NCBI RefSeq assembly: GCF_009905375.1 | Contig: NW_027417665.1 | Location: 1 to 64,000 of the forward strand | Direction of reading: 5' to 3' | DNA length: 64,000 bases | Source: Apium graveolens | Taxonomy: Eukaryota; Streptophyta; Magnoliopsida; Apiales; Apiaceae | In this document: positions 1 through 11,700 of the stretch, piece after piece | How the letters are laid out: each line of letters opens with the position of its first letter | How positions within the stretch are numbered: the stretch's first letter is position 1 | Notes under the pieces: model-generated | What the model saw: the letters and a program-made list of their open reading frames with translations, nothing else | What the model was told of the DNA's origin: nothing | Database searches by the model: none | Translations under genes and position numbers: made by a program

Positions 1-3000
1 TTGCAAGGTGATCTCATATATCTAACCTTGTCTCAACGTTTTCTGAAAGTCTTTGTCATTCATAAGACAACCATTAACTAGATATAAGTTTAAAAGATGA
101 AGTTACAAGATACTCCAAATACTTATATCAATTATAAAGTTACTTGAACTACCACTGTTCATAGTATAACGAGCTTTTAACAGTTCATCACATAGATGAG
201 ACTACAAGACATATTGAATAGATTAAATCTTTGAAGTAGTATTGAAGGAAATAAAGTTATGATATATACTTCATTAAGTTCCGATATATATATCCACTAT
301 ACATCTTCCTTATACAGTCCCTGAAAACCTCTGTCATGTAAAGTATGAACAGAGTTTGTAACATCCAATGAATTTTTGGAAGGGAAAAAGAACTGTGGCA
401 TAAACCCGATATCTTGCTGATCAGGCAAAGATACCAATAAGTAACCTTTTCTACTAGTAGATGGACGAATTCCCCACTGGTCTCACCCTGGTCGCAATAG
501 GACCTTATGCTGGACTGCCACTCAGCCACTTACGCATTTGATGGACTCCCACTGAGCCACTTACACTATCATGACGCCCACTGAGCCATATGCTTATGCC
601 GACTCGATAGATGGACTTACTTCCGACGTTGGGTAAGTAATCAATTCATTTACCAAAATAGCAACCTCGTTGTGAATATAAAATACACCACAGAGCCAGA
701 TCCCTCAGATTTTGAGCGAGTAAAATCCCCTTTAAAGGAAGATCTTAAATATAAAAATGAGTTTTGGGATCCGCTCTAACTTTTAAAAATCATTTTGAAG
801 ACTCGAAAACACTTTAAAGAAGTGTTTGGAGTAATGCTGATTTAATGAAGTAAATCAGTCCCAATATATTTAGAAAATATCTGAATATTATTATTTAAAT
901 AATATTCCCATAAAGAATAATCTTTATACAAATAATTGAAGTAGAAATTGTAAGACTTATACTTGAAATGAGTATTAAATAACCAAAGATATACTTATAC
1001 GAAAGTACTATCTTTATTTGAATAATCGAAAATAAGTTTGGATTATCGAAACATCATTCTTTAATAGAATAAAGAATATTAGTAAATAATAAGCGGAGTC
1101 ATAATACCTCGAATGAATATTATAATAATATTCATTAAATAAAATAACGGAGTCATACATCCTCAAATGAATATTCAATTAATAATCATTAATAATATAA
1201 CTGAGTCATAAGCCCTCGAATGAATATTCGAAATAATATTCAATAATAAAATAAAGGAGTCATAGTCCTCGGATGAATATTCGAAATAATATTCGATAAT
1301 AAAATAAAGGAGTCATAAGTCCTCGGATGAATATTCGAAATAATATTCAATAATAAAATAAAGGAGTCATAAGTCCTCGGACGAATATTCGAAATAATAT
1401 TCAATAATAAAATAAAGTTAAAGTTATAGAATAAACCTTATTCGATTAATAGTTTTGAAAACTATAACCATATATATATAAAAATATATATATTATACTC
1501 GGGAACATCGACTCCCGGTTTAGAAATATGTTCACCTTTTGATCCCATATACTAAGGGTAAACCCAATACCGCTTATCTCTAGCATAGGTATTATGCAAT
1601 TGTAAGCATTTTAACCAACAGATATATAATCCAAGAATATGAAACAGGCATGCAAATATACCATATCACATGCTACAATATATCGCAAAAATTTGCTAAT
1701 AACAAATATGCATTTATCGCAAGATCATGCATATACACATATACATCACAACAACAGTATAACGGGTAGAAAACTTGCCTGAGCGACTGGGGGTGATTAA
1801 TGGCTTGGGACGAGTCTGGTAACCTATAAACAACATGTGAGTTGGAATTAAACCAAAGTCACTTGTAAATCTATACTTTAATCAACTTAGACTCTAACGC
1901 TCGTTTTGCGCTCATTGATTCTCTTAAGTCACTCGAGTACCCTCGGCTCCACCATTTTTAATAAATTAACCATTACGAGTTTTAAGGCGATTCTTTCGCG
2001 AGTGTCTTACCAACTGCCTAACACACTTACCATAATTGTTTCATACATTAATTAACCCGTTTTGGTCTTTAACCTATGTTTCAAAGTAAGGCGAGGGGAA
2101 AAGTTTCGTTCGCGAAACGCCGTTACTTGAAACGGTCGTTTCTCCTAAACCGTGCATCGGTATCAAACGAACTACATATCAAAACGAAGCTCGTAACATG
2201 AGCTATCTAAACATGGCAATGGTCAACATCTAGCAGGGGGTTCTCGGGTCCTAATGTTATGAACAAAAGCAGTCTAAAGTAAATCGGACATTACGACGGC
2301 TATGTTTACGCGATTTCCCAAATTTAAACCATTCCAAAATCATCACAATTCAACCCCAATCCATTCATACAACCAAAGTCCATCCTTATCACATTATAAC
2401 ATCCCCAATAAATCCAATATTAACACTTATACTTATGCTTAAGCTTGAATTTAACTATACTTAAGTTCTTTTAACCAAAACAACAAGATTCACCATTCCA
2501 TTTCACTACCACTCCAACCCAAACTCTAAACCACAAGCATTAAGCTACTATATCACCATAACAATCAAAATCATCTTATTATACAAAGGAATCTAGGGTT
2601 TGGAGATGATATACCTTCCTCGAAGTGGTGGGAGTAGCTAGGAAGCCCTAAGAAGCCTTGAGAAGTCTTAGGGATGCTTGGATCTTAAAGGAAAACTAGA
2701 AAAATCAAGTTAAAAACTTTGAAATCACTATTCATTGTCTTCTTCATTGATTTCTTGAAGAATATTGAGAAAGAATTGAAGGCTTAAACTCATAATATAG
2801 CCATATCTATGCATCAGGAACACTAGGGAATTATCTTACCAATTTAGGAGGCTTGGATCTTGGATTTTAAAAATTCTCCCTTTGAAATTGAAAAAAAGCT
2901 GAGAGCAACCTTAGTGAAGAGAAATATTTTGTGTTTTGTTTGATGAAAATGAAATGATTGGCTTGGTGGATGAAATTTTGTTTTTGTTTTGGTTAATTAC

Positions 3001-3567
3001 CTTTTTAGCCTTAACTTTGTGTGGTTCTACTTCAACCACATCTCCTTCCTTCCCATGTCATGCTTATGTCATGCTATGATGTCATCTTCCCCTCCTTGTC
3101 CTCTTCTCATTGGTTGGGTGACATCATCCTCTCTAATCCCTTTGATTAACTTCCTAATTGTTTGCCTAATGACCGCTGATCTGTTATACGGTTCGCTTAA
3201 CTTTCGTTTTCGTTTATCGTTTGAGGGATCATACCTGGGATCTTATTATTTGGGTTTCCTTAACCTTTCTCAATACATTATATTCCTTTTATGATCCTCT
3301 CTTATAATCCTTTAATTTAAATCATTTTTATCATGTTACCTTATACTCAATTCTTTCCGTATCTAGTGGATTTCCGGGAAAAATCAAAGTGTTCGGAATT
3401 GGATTCTGACGATCTTTACATGCACTTATATGTCATATAGAATACTAATAAAATCTCAGAATATCCATAACAGAATCCCTATATAGTGGGGCATGAAAAG
3501 TTTTCTCATTCAGCAAAAACACTATTCATAAGGGTTTCAAAAATTTCCAAAAATTGGGGTTATTACA
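1..3567 (-). mobile_element. Gypsy-type long terminal repeat, left end outside window
   Basis: Read on the minus strand this segment starts at 3567 with tgtaataaccccaattttt, a form seen at the start of many plant Gypsy LTRs. The start lies inside the envelope-like ORF of the neighbouring Copia element, which marks it as an insertion. No tRNA-Met primer site or internal protein sequence is visible down to position 1, so the LTR is at least 3.57 kb and continues off the window. It could be a solo LTR or one end of a full element. The target duplication cannot be tested because the other end is missing; the candidate on this side is ctttt at 3568-3572. No coding region inside it looks real. Confidence 0.65.
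1095..1416. repeat. Tandem repeat, six copies of a ~54 bp unit
   Basis: Six head-to-tail units begin at 1095, 1149, 1202, 1256, 1309 and 1363, each 53-54 bp. Each starts with a form of ggagtcata followed by a cctcg-type segment and ends with aataaaataaag. The last four units are nearly identical and the first two are more diverged, which suggests growth from the right-hand side. The array lies within the Gypsy LTR, in the part that would be R/U5 or leader on the minus strand. Confidence 0.9.
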
Positions 3568-4782
3568 CTTTTGGCATGTGCTCTTGGCTGAGAGCTTTGT
3601 TCAATAGCCACATCCTTTTGGGAGGATGTAGCTAGAAGTGAGCTTTTGTCCTTTTTAAGCACTGCAGTTTGTTGGGAAACTGCAGTGTGGCTAGGCTGGG
3701 ATTCACTTATCTCTCCAACCTTATCCTTGGGGTTTCTTTGATGTTCACCCCTTCCCTCACCTAACTGACCCTCCTTCACACTCCCCTCTTTGGCTTTGGT
3801 GGATTTTTCAACTGGTACCTTTTGAGAGATACCAGAGGGGGTTTTCTTTGACTTGGATTTAGAAATTACAGTTGTTTTGACAGCTTTGGTAGGCAACTGT
3901 TTGTTCATTGTCACAGTTGCCATAGCTACTCCTGAACTCAAAGAAATTGAGGAGATTGGAATAGTTGAGGGCATGGATGAACTTACCTTACTTACCTGAG
4001 GTGTCTGCATTACAGGAAAGTAGAACATTGGCACATCCCTATGATGGTTGGCTCTGTTCAAATCTGCAATGATTCTTCTCTCTTGAACCCAACAAGACAA
4101 TTTGTTGTTTGGGTTCTCAAGTACAATCTCTTGACAAAGATGGTTAGCCAATAGCATGAAAAATCTAGCATAATATACATTCTTTCCCCTTTTGGCTTAC
4201 TCACCTAGTTTAAAACCTACTCATACAAGACAAGGTCACTGAAATTGTAAAATTTATCTGTAATTAGCATGTATAGCATGTTAAGCATGGAGATGTTCAC
4301 AGAATCAAAATTACTGATTTTTCCAGAGAAAACTTTAGTCACAACATCACACATGAAACTCCATTCCTCCTAAGACCTAATCTTCTAATATCACTTAGCT
4401 TAGTAGTAGGAAGTGCATAGTGCATGGAATTGAGCATATTGATAATATCAGTGTCATTGTGTGGTGAAGTTACATTATCATCAGGAATTTTGAAACATGC
4501 TTTTATCACATCACTATTGATACATAACTCATTACCTTTGATAGTTAGAGTGATGGTTTTGTCAGTAGAGTTGTAGATTGCAGTGGTCCACATCTCTTCA
4601 ACAACTTCACAGAAAATTGTGGGTGATTCAAGCATGGCATAACTTAACTTGCAGTTCTTCATAAAGTCCATCATCTTGTGATAGTCTTCTGATTGCTGAA
4701 TACCCTTATTGACCAAAGCAGTGAAGTTGTTCTTCTCATAAATGAACCCGATTTGAGACATAATCTTTACTACAGGTGCCAT
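3568..4782 (-). pseudogene. Envelope-like ORF of S1, disrupted
   Basis: This is an extra ORF downstream of pol in a Sirevirus-like element. Envelope-like is the label used for this position in SIRE1-type elements; no envelope function is shown here. The first part (4339-4782) opens MAPVVKIMSQIGF and runs 147 codons. The second part (to 4157) opens MLLANHLCQ and is rich in Ser, Thr and Lys. Between them (4158-4338) the reading is broken by stops. The second part lines up with the ORF at 63449-64000 (MLLANHL against MLIAEHL), so the two parts belong to one ORF. Its C-terminal end was removed by the Gypsy LTR at 3567: the open frame simply runs into LTR sequence and stops at 3537. No membrane anchor is evident in what remains. 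Confidence 0.7.
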
Positions 4783-5001
4783 TGTTAGAAAATGAAAGCT
4801 TGAAGAGAAAGAGGATATTTGCTTGAGAGAGAATGAAATAAAAGCAGTTGAATTTGAGAATGATAAAAGAAAATAATTGGAATGAAATAAGCTTTTATAC
4901 TATCTCAAAAACAACAGATGAAAATAATAAAGAAAAGTAAATTACCCAATAGAAATTGCCTAAAATAGCCGTTTAAAAATAAACTGTAAAAATTCCACCC
5001 A

Positions 5002-5209
5002 TTATCCATCGTGTAATGCTTACAAACTGTAAGTATACTCGATGGATAGTGTTCAGGGAATTAACGGTTAAGATTTAGACAATTCGACGGATGAGGATAA
5101 ACTGTTATCCATCGAGTTTTAAAAGATTCCAGAAAAGTAATTGATTTTTATTTGCAAATAGTATATCGACGGATGACTCAACTCGATGGATAATGGTCAT
5201 CCGTCGAGA
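5002..5209. repeat. Cluster of atCCGTCGAg-type palindromic motifs between pol and envelope-like ORF
   Basis: At least seven copies of a short motif, in both orientations (catccgtcgag and ctcgatggataa/cgacggatga), lie at about 5002, 5037, 5091, 5105, 5164, 5180 and 5197. The same motif recurs in this element's LTR and in its gag coding region. Multiply repeated palindromic motifs are a reported feature of Sirevirus non-coding DNA. The role is unknown; regulatory protein binding is one option. Confidence 0.8.
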
Positions 5210-5301
5210 TGAAAATTTTGACTTAGCCAAAATTTCATCCATGACTAAAAATCAGCTAAATTTCTGGCTACATTTCAACTTGTAAAATAACTCAGATAAA
5301 T

Positions 5302-8300
5302 TCAAGAGTAATTAAGCATACCTAACTCACTTACCAACCTTGAAAAGGTGGATTCATCCAGCGGCTTGGTAAAGATATCTGCAAGTTGCTTTTCACTTGG
5401 AACAAAATGTAACTCTACAGTACCATTCATTACATGTTCCCTTATGAAATGGTACTTGATGTCTATGTGCTTTGTCCTTGAATGTTGCACTGGATTTTCA
5501 GTGATGGCAATTGCACTTGTGTTATCACAGAAAATAGGAATCCTCTCAACTTGCAAACCATAGTCTAGCAATTGATTTTTCATCCATAAAATCTGTGCAC
5601 AGCAACTGCCAGCGGCAATATATTCAGCTTCAGCTGTAGAAGTAGAAACTGAATTTTGCTTTTTACTGAACCAGGACACAAGCTTGTTTCCTAGAAATTA
5701 ACAAGTTCCTGTTGTGCTCTTTCTGTCAATTCTGCAACCTGCATAATCTGCATCTGAATAACCAGTTAGATCAAAACCAGAATCTCTAGGATACCAAATG
5801 CCAAGTTTTGGTGTTCCCTTGAGATATCTGAAAATTCTCTTAATAGCTATCAAGTGAGATTCTCTAGGATCAGCCTGAAATCTAGCACATAAACATGTAG
5901 CAAACATTATATCTGGCCTACTAGCTGTTAAGTACAGAAGTGAGCCAACCATGCCTCTATAGCTTGAAATATCCACAGACTTTTCAGTAGTGTTTAATTC
6001 AAGCTTAGTTGCAGTGGCCATGGGAGTTTTTGCAGATGTGCAATCCATTAGATAAAACTTCTTTAAAAGATCAAAATATATTTAGTTTGACTAATGAATA
6101 TTCCATCACTAACTTGTTTAACTTGTAAACCAAGAAAGTAAGTTAGTTCTCCCATCATACTCATTTCATACTTACTTTGCATCAGTTTGGAAAACTTTTT
6201 ACAAAGTTTCTCATCTGTAGAGCCAAAAATAATATCATCTACATAAATTTGAACAAGTATGCTAGAGCCATTAACATTTCTGAAAAATAAAGTTTTATCT
6301 ACAGTACCTCTTGTGAAGTGATTTTCCAAAAGGAACTTTGATAAAGTGTCATACCAGGCTCTAGGTGCTTGCTTCAGTCCATAAAGTGCTTTCAGTAGAT
6401 AATAGACATACTCTGGAAAATTTGGATCTTCAAAGCCAGGAGGTTGACTAACATACACTTCTTCCTCCAAATCTCCATTCAGAAAGGCACTTTTGACATC
6501 CATTTGATAGACCTTGAAATTGGCATGGGCTGCATAGGCTAAGAAGATTCTGATGGCTTCAAGTTTTGCAATATGAGCAAATGTTTCATCAAAATCTATT
6601 CCTTCTTGCTGGTAATAGCCTTTAGCAACCAATCTGGCTTTGTTCCTTACTACTATGCCATTTTCATCCATCTTGTTTCTGAATACCCATTTGGTGTCTA
6701 TTGGATTCTTTCCTTTAGGCTTGGGTACCAGCTTCCATACTTTATTCCTTTCAAATTGGTTTAGCTCCTCCTGCATAGCTAAAATCCAATCAGGATCTAA
6801 CAAGGCTTCTTCTACCTTCTTTGGTTCTTCCTTTGACAGAAAGCTGCTGTATAGACATTCTTCCTGAGTTGCTCTCCTTGTTTGAAATCTAGAGGAAACA
6901 TCACCAATAATCAGTTCAAAGGGGTGATCTTTTATCCATTTCCTTGGTTGAGGTAGATTAGCTCTAGATGAAGAGACCTCAATGTTGTCTTGATGTGTGA
7001 TTGAGTTTTGATTGCTAGAAACTCCCCCTGAGTTTGTGGATCTTTGATTTGAGAAAGGGGTACTTTCTATGGGTGATCTACCTTGACGTTCTGCTCCTTC
7101 TGATAACCCGACGGATGGTGAATTTTGAGTACCGACAAATGTTGAGTTTTGTGCTTCATTGGTGGTAGAGTTGTCTGCATTATCCTTAGAAACTGTTTCT
7201 TGATCACTCTCATCATCACTTTCATCACTGACCATCTCAATATTGTCGAATGTGAGGCTCTCATGGTAATCTCCATCTTTCAGTCCTTCAATCTTTTTAT
7301 CATCAAACACAACATGTATAGATTCCACAACAATGTTGGTTCTTAGATTGTAGACTCTATATGCTTTACCAACAACATATCCTACAAAAATTCCTTCATC
7401 TGCTTTAGCATCAAACTTCCCATTTTGATCAGTTTGATTTCTCAGAATATAGCATTTACAGCCAAAGACATGAAGAAAGTTTAGAGTTGACTTCTTGTTC
7501 TTGAACAATTGATAATGAGTCATGCATCTTGTTTGATTAATCAGAGAGATGTTCTGAGTGTAGCATGCAGTGTTTACAGCTTCAGCCCAGAAATATGTTG
7601 GTAATTTTGATTCTTCAAGCATTGTCCTTGCAGCTTCAATAAGTGATCTGTTCTTTCTTTCCCCTACTCCATTCTGTTGTGGAGTCCTTGCTGCTGAGAA
7701 CTCATGTAAGATTCCATTTTCCTCATAAAATGCTCTCATGACATAGTTCTTGAACTCAGTTCCATTGTCACTCCTGATTCTTCTAACTTTGAAATCAGGA
7801 TGATTGTTAACTTGCCTTATGTGATTGATGATGATTTCACTAGCCTCATCTTTAGACTTTAGGAAATATGTCCAAGAGAACTTTGAAAAATCATCTACAA
7901 TTACTAGGCAAAATCTTTTCTTTGAAATTGACAATACATTGAGTGGTCCAAACAGATCCATGTGAAGCAATTGCAGAGGCTCTTCAATTGCTGAATCAAG
8001 TTTCTTCCTGAATGATGCTTTGATCTGCTTCCCTTTTTGGCAGGCACCACACAGTCCATCCTTTGTAAACTCCACTAGAGGAATGCCTCTTACTAGTTCT
8101 TTCTTTACCAACCCATTTATGGTCTTGAAGTTTAAATGGGATAGCTTCTTGTGCCATAGCCAACTTTCATCTTGACTTGCTTTACTGAGAAGACAAGTTA
8201 CAGATTCTGCTTTAGTTGAGTTGAAGTCATCTAGGTACACATTTCCCCTTCTCACACCAGTGAGAACCACTTTGTTGCTTTGATTATTAGTCACAATACA

Positions 8301-8570
8301 GGCTTCTTTGTTGAAGGTTACTGAATTGCCTTTGTCACAAAGCTGGCTGATACTCAACAGATTGTGTTTGAGACCATCCACTAAGGCAACCTCTTCAATG
8401 ATGATATTGTCCTTTGAAATCAAGCCATATCCCACAGTATAACCTTTGCTGTCATCTCCAAAAGTAATACTTGGGCCAGCTCTCTCCTTAAACTTTGTGA
8501 GCATGGTAGAATCACTAGTCATGTGTCTTGAACAGCCACTATCCAAGTATCAAAGATTCTTTCTGTTTCC
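5302..8570 (-). pseudogene. pol: Copia pol of S1: protease, integrase, RT, RNase H; broken
   Basis: The long open part (6063-8546) starts at the aspartic protease site LDSGCSRHM. It then shows the GAG-pre/zinc-binding WHKKLSH and CGAC, integrase catalytic residues D197, D260 and E296 (D-35-E spacing), and RT with the YVDD box at residues 768-771. RNase H follows in two pieces (5698-6048 with GYSDADYAG; 5302-5679 with STAEAEY and FCDN). There are three visible lesions. A TGA just upstream of the protease stands where related elements have Trp. A one-base loss in a T run near 6080 shifts the frame between RT and RNase H. A TAA at about 5698 stands where a Gln codon is expected. All catalytic motifs survive, so decay is recent or mild. 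The residues match Sirevirus-type Copia pol, but the lineage was not confirmed by alignment. Confidence 0.9.
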
Positions 8571-8590
8571 CTGCACACATCAAAATCAAA

Positions 8591-10991
8591 TCAAGTTGAT
8601 TTTGGTACCCAAGTTTCCTTGGGTCCTGCCTTGTTAGCTTTCTTCTTCTGTTTTTTAGGTCTTAACTCATTTGACTTAGGAATTTCAGATTCTTCCTTAG
8701 TCATTTGGGTTGGGCCTTTGAAACCATTTAATGCAACAAAATTATCATGCATATTATGGCTAACGGGAAATGACATGCTTGGTGCAAACATGTTATTCCA
8801 GTAAGGCATGCTGAATGGCATTTGAGGCATATTATATGCAGCATAATATGGATTAGGTGCAAATGGCATATTAGCAAACTGTGCATTCACATTCTGTGTA
8901 GGCATAGCATTAACAGGCATGGGAGGCATGGCATTTATGTTTGAAATTGAGATTGAACAGACATGGGAGTAGGCATGGCAGATTTGCAATTAACAAACAA
9001 ATGATTGACACTACCACACTTGACACAGATTTTTCTAGGAGCATATTTATCAGGTGTGTAGTTATTGTGTTTGTTAATCCCTACTTTACCATTCCTATTG
9101 TTTTTCTTTTTAGTCTCTGTTTTTACCTCAATTTTCTCAAGTCTGTCACTTAACTGTTTGACAGTCATGTGACCAACATTAGCCTTTTTCCCTTTCTTAG
9201 CTTGACTTGACTCTCCTGAAACAAAATTCTTGGAAACAGACCCATACTTCTCATTTAGCTTGATTAATTTGGTTTTGCTAATGGGTTTGCTCACAGCCGA
9301 CGGATGAGGATTTTCATCATTCGACGGATAACACTTTTTGTTATCCGACGGATAGTCCTCATCATCCGTCGAGTCTACATCTGTCAACAACCCATCTACC
9401 AAAATAGGTTCTAGTTTCTCTTTATTCTTTTTCCAGGCTTCATCACAAAAAGACTCAATTCCTTGAACTTTGGTGATTTGAGCATGAACATCCCTGGATA
9501 TTTTCCATGCTTTAATCACCTCTTCTTCACGCTCGAGCTGCTTCTTCAAAATTTCTTCCTTTTTCAAGGACTCAGTTAATTCCTCCTTGGAAATCTTACA
9601 CTCAATTTTTAGTTTCTCAAACTCAACAAACTGAGACTCAAGCACATTATTCCTCTCACTTAAAAACAAGTTGTTTTCTTTGATTTTAGCATTTTCTTTA
9701 GTGAGAGACTTAAGTGTAACACGGAAATGATACAATTTTGTAGACATGTCATTTATGGCATCATTACACTCAGCTTTAGATAAATGTGCAAGGTTTGTAG
9801 TGATTACCTGATTGCTTGAGGAACTTGTCTCTTTTTTATCAGACTTGGCCATTAGGGCTAGATTGACATAGCTGACATCTTCATCTTCATCCAAACCATC
9901 TGCTGCCCAGTCATTCTCTTGTGTAATAAAAGCCCTTTCCTTTTGTTTGAGTAGATCAAAGTTTTTTTGCTTATAATCCACAGACTCAAACCTTTTCTTA
10001 CTGGAATCTGACTTTCTACACTCATTTGCAAAATGCCCTGCCAAGCCACATTTGAAACATTTGAATTTTGACTTATCCACCATGTTTCTATTTGGCTTGG
10101 CTGCTCCAAAGTTCTTCTTGAACTTGAGCTTGGCAAATCTCCTTGAAAGAAATGCTAGGTGCTCATCAATGTCCTACATGTCAACTTGGCCCAATGATTC
10201 TTCACTTTCTGCAGCTAGCCCCTTACCCTTATTCTCACAGACCTTTGAAGTTGATTCTACAGCTTCCATCTTCACTTCCTTCTCCTTTTCCAGATCAGCA
10301 ACTAGTGCAATGGATCCTCCTTTCTTTTTTCCTCTCTGCATTCTTTCATCCTGCTCTGTCTCAAGCTCATAGGTCTTCAGAATGCCATACATTTTCTCCA
10401 AAGTAAACTCCTTATAATCTTGTGAGTTTCTCAATGAGACTGTCATTGGTTTCCATTCGTTTGGAAGAGATCTGAGAAATTTCAGATTGGAGTCTTTAGT
10501 CTGATAGACTCTTCCATGCAACTTAAGAGCATTTAGTAGTTTTTGGAATCTACTAAAAATGTCAGTGAGTGACTCACTTTCTTCATTGTGAAAATGCTCA
10601 TATTGCTGAATCAGGAGCTGCATTTTATTTTCTCTTACTTGCTCAGTGCCATCACAAATTATCTGTATTGTGTCCCAAACTTCCTTGACAGTTTTGCAGT
10701 TGATAATGTTATCAAACATGTCTGCATCAACTCCATTGAACAGAATCTTCATGGCCTTTTTATCTTTCCCGACTTGTTCAATGTCAGGATCAGACCATTC
10801 ATGCCTTGGCTTTGGAACAGATGGCTCGTTTCCTGTTGCAGCTTTCATTGGAACATGAGGGCCTCTTTTTCAATGCAGTCCACATAGGCCTCATCTTGAG
10901 AAAGCATATGAAGATGCATCTTTACCTTTTAATGATGGTAATTATCTTTATCAAGAAAAGGAATCTTGACTACAACATCTTTCTTGTTCAT
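8591..10991 (-). pseudogene. gag: Copia gag of S1, broken by stops and frameshifts
   Basis: Gag forms the particle that packages element RNA. The likely ATG is at 10991, about 60 bp after the primer site. An in-frame TAA and a frameshift follow, so the next clean start is 10848. The stretch 10174-10848 holds the capsid-like (UBN2-type) region with YGILKTYELE near its end. A TAG then interrupts, and the same frame reopens at 10083 with a CCHC zinc knuckle CFKCGLAGHFANEC (residues 9-22) and a second Cys-His box CVKCGSVNHLFVNC (353-366). A frameshift near 8950 moves the reading to 8591-8989, a Met/Asn/Pro-rich tail ending in WVPKST, the usual Copia gag terminus. The middle is charged and probably coiled-coil. 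Confidence 0.85.
9296..9373. repeat. CCGTCGA-type motif cluster inside gag coding sequence
   Basis: Four copies of the motif (cgacggat and its complement) sit at about 9296, 9320, 9341 and 9363 within the gag reading frame of S1. They translate as a small peptide repeat of the form (Y/H)PS(D/N/A). The motif matches the clusters at 5002-5209 and in the LTR. One more isolated copy is at 7107-7118 in pol. Confidence 0.75.
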
Positions 10992-11040
10992 CTTGCTGAA
11001 TTGTTTTGATCTTTAAACTCTTTGTAGATTAAGAGCTTGT

Positions 11041-11052
11041 TCTGATACCAAT
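11041..11052 (-). promoter_or_regulatory. Primer binding site of S1
   Basis: On the minus strand tggtatcaga follows the LTR terminus directly (LTR ends ...actaaca, then at). It matches the 3' end of plant initiator tRNA-Met as used by most plant Copia elements and fixes the LTR/internal border. Confidence 0.9.
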
Positions 11053-11700
11053 TGTTAGTCCCTTAACAATATAGCAAGAATTACAGAAGGGGGGTTGAAT
11101 GGAATTCTTGAACCTTTTTCTCGAAATAAAAATGTTCAACTCGAATATAGATATAATGTTTTGATTAGCACAATGCGGAATAGAAACTTAATTGAATCAA
11201 AACATAAATAATTAAAAACAAGAGTCTTTAAAAACTTTCTGGTGGATTTAAACAATTCCACCAGAGATATATATAAATATCGAGAGGACTCTGTGTGCAG
11301 GAATGCTCACAGCTGCTTACAAATGGAACTACTGAGAATACAGGAAATGCTAATAATTCTGCTTACAAAGATTTCTCTGTTTTTGTGTTTTTCAGCTATC
11401 TCAGTTTTTTTTTTCTATTTGCTACACTCTTGGTTTATATAATACCAAGATTACAAAGTCAAAAAGACTGAACAAATATAAAAACTATCAGTCTTAAGCT
11501 TTGCTGCTTTTCGTCCTCTATTACCCAGTTAATGGGCTTCCACAGTGTGTTTGTATACATCTCGACGACTGTGTGTCAGCTTTCACTGTCCAACTGTTGT
11601 TTGAATTCTTCATATGATCATCCGTCGACTTTTAGAACATCCGTTGATGGTTTAATTGATCATCCGTCGAGTTGATAGTCATTTGATGATCCGTCGATGG
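11053..11700 (-). repeat. 5' LTR of S1, inner part (R/U5 and part of U3)
   Basis: The segment runs from the terminus tgttagtccc to the insertion site of element S3; the remaining 347 bp are at 19132-19478. Together they give an LTR of about 995 bp. A minus-strand TATA box (tatataaac) is visible at about 11432-11440. Four CCGTCGA-type motifs lie upstream of it at 11619, 11639, 11661 and 11688. The motif agaaggggggttgaat at 11085-11100 is shared with other Copia LTRs in the window. The last five bases (11696-11700, gatgg) are the target duplication of S3. Confidence 0.85.
11431..11443 (-). promoter_or_regulatory. TATA box of the S1 LTR
   Basis: The minus strand reads tattatataaacc, about 380 bp before the LTR/primer-site border. 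That is a sensible distance for R plus U5. The short motif cluster lies just upstream. Confidence 0.55.

Noticed and set aside
257..529. 90-codon minus-strand frame near the left edge
   Set aside because: It lies within LTR sequence, has no domain or composition of a real gene, and has no supporting signals.
1095..1416. Possible CRISPR array
   Set aside because: The units are head-to-tail with no unique spacers, in plant LTR DNA. It is a simple tandem repeat.
2989..3294. Hydrophobic 101-codon plus-strand frame
   Set aside because: It lies inside the Gypsy LTR on the opposite strand; hydrophobicity comes from T-rich sequence.
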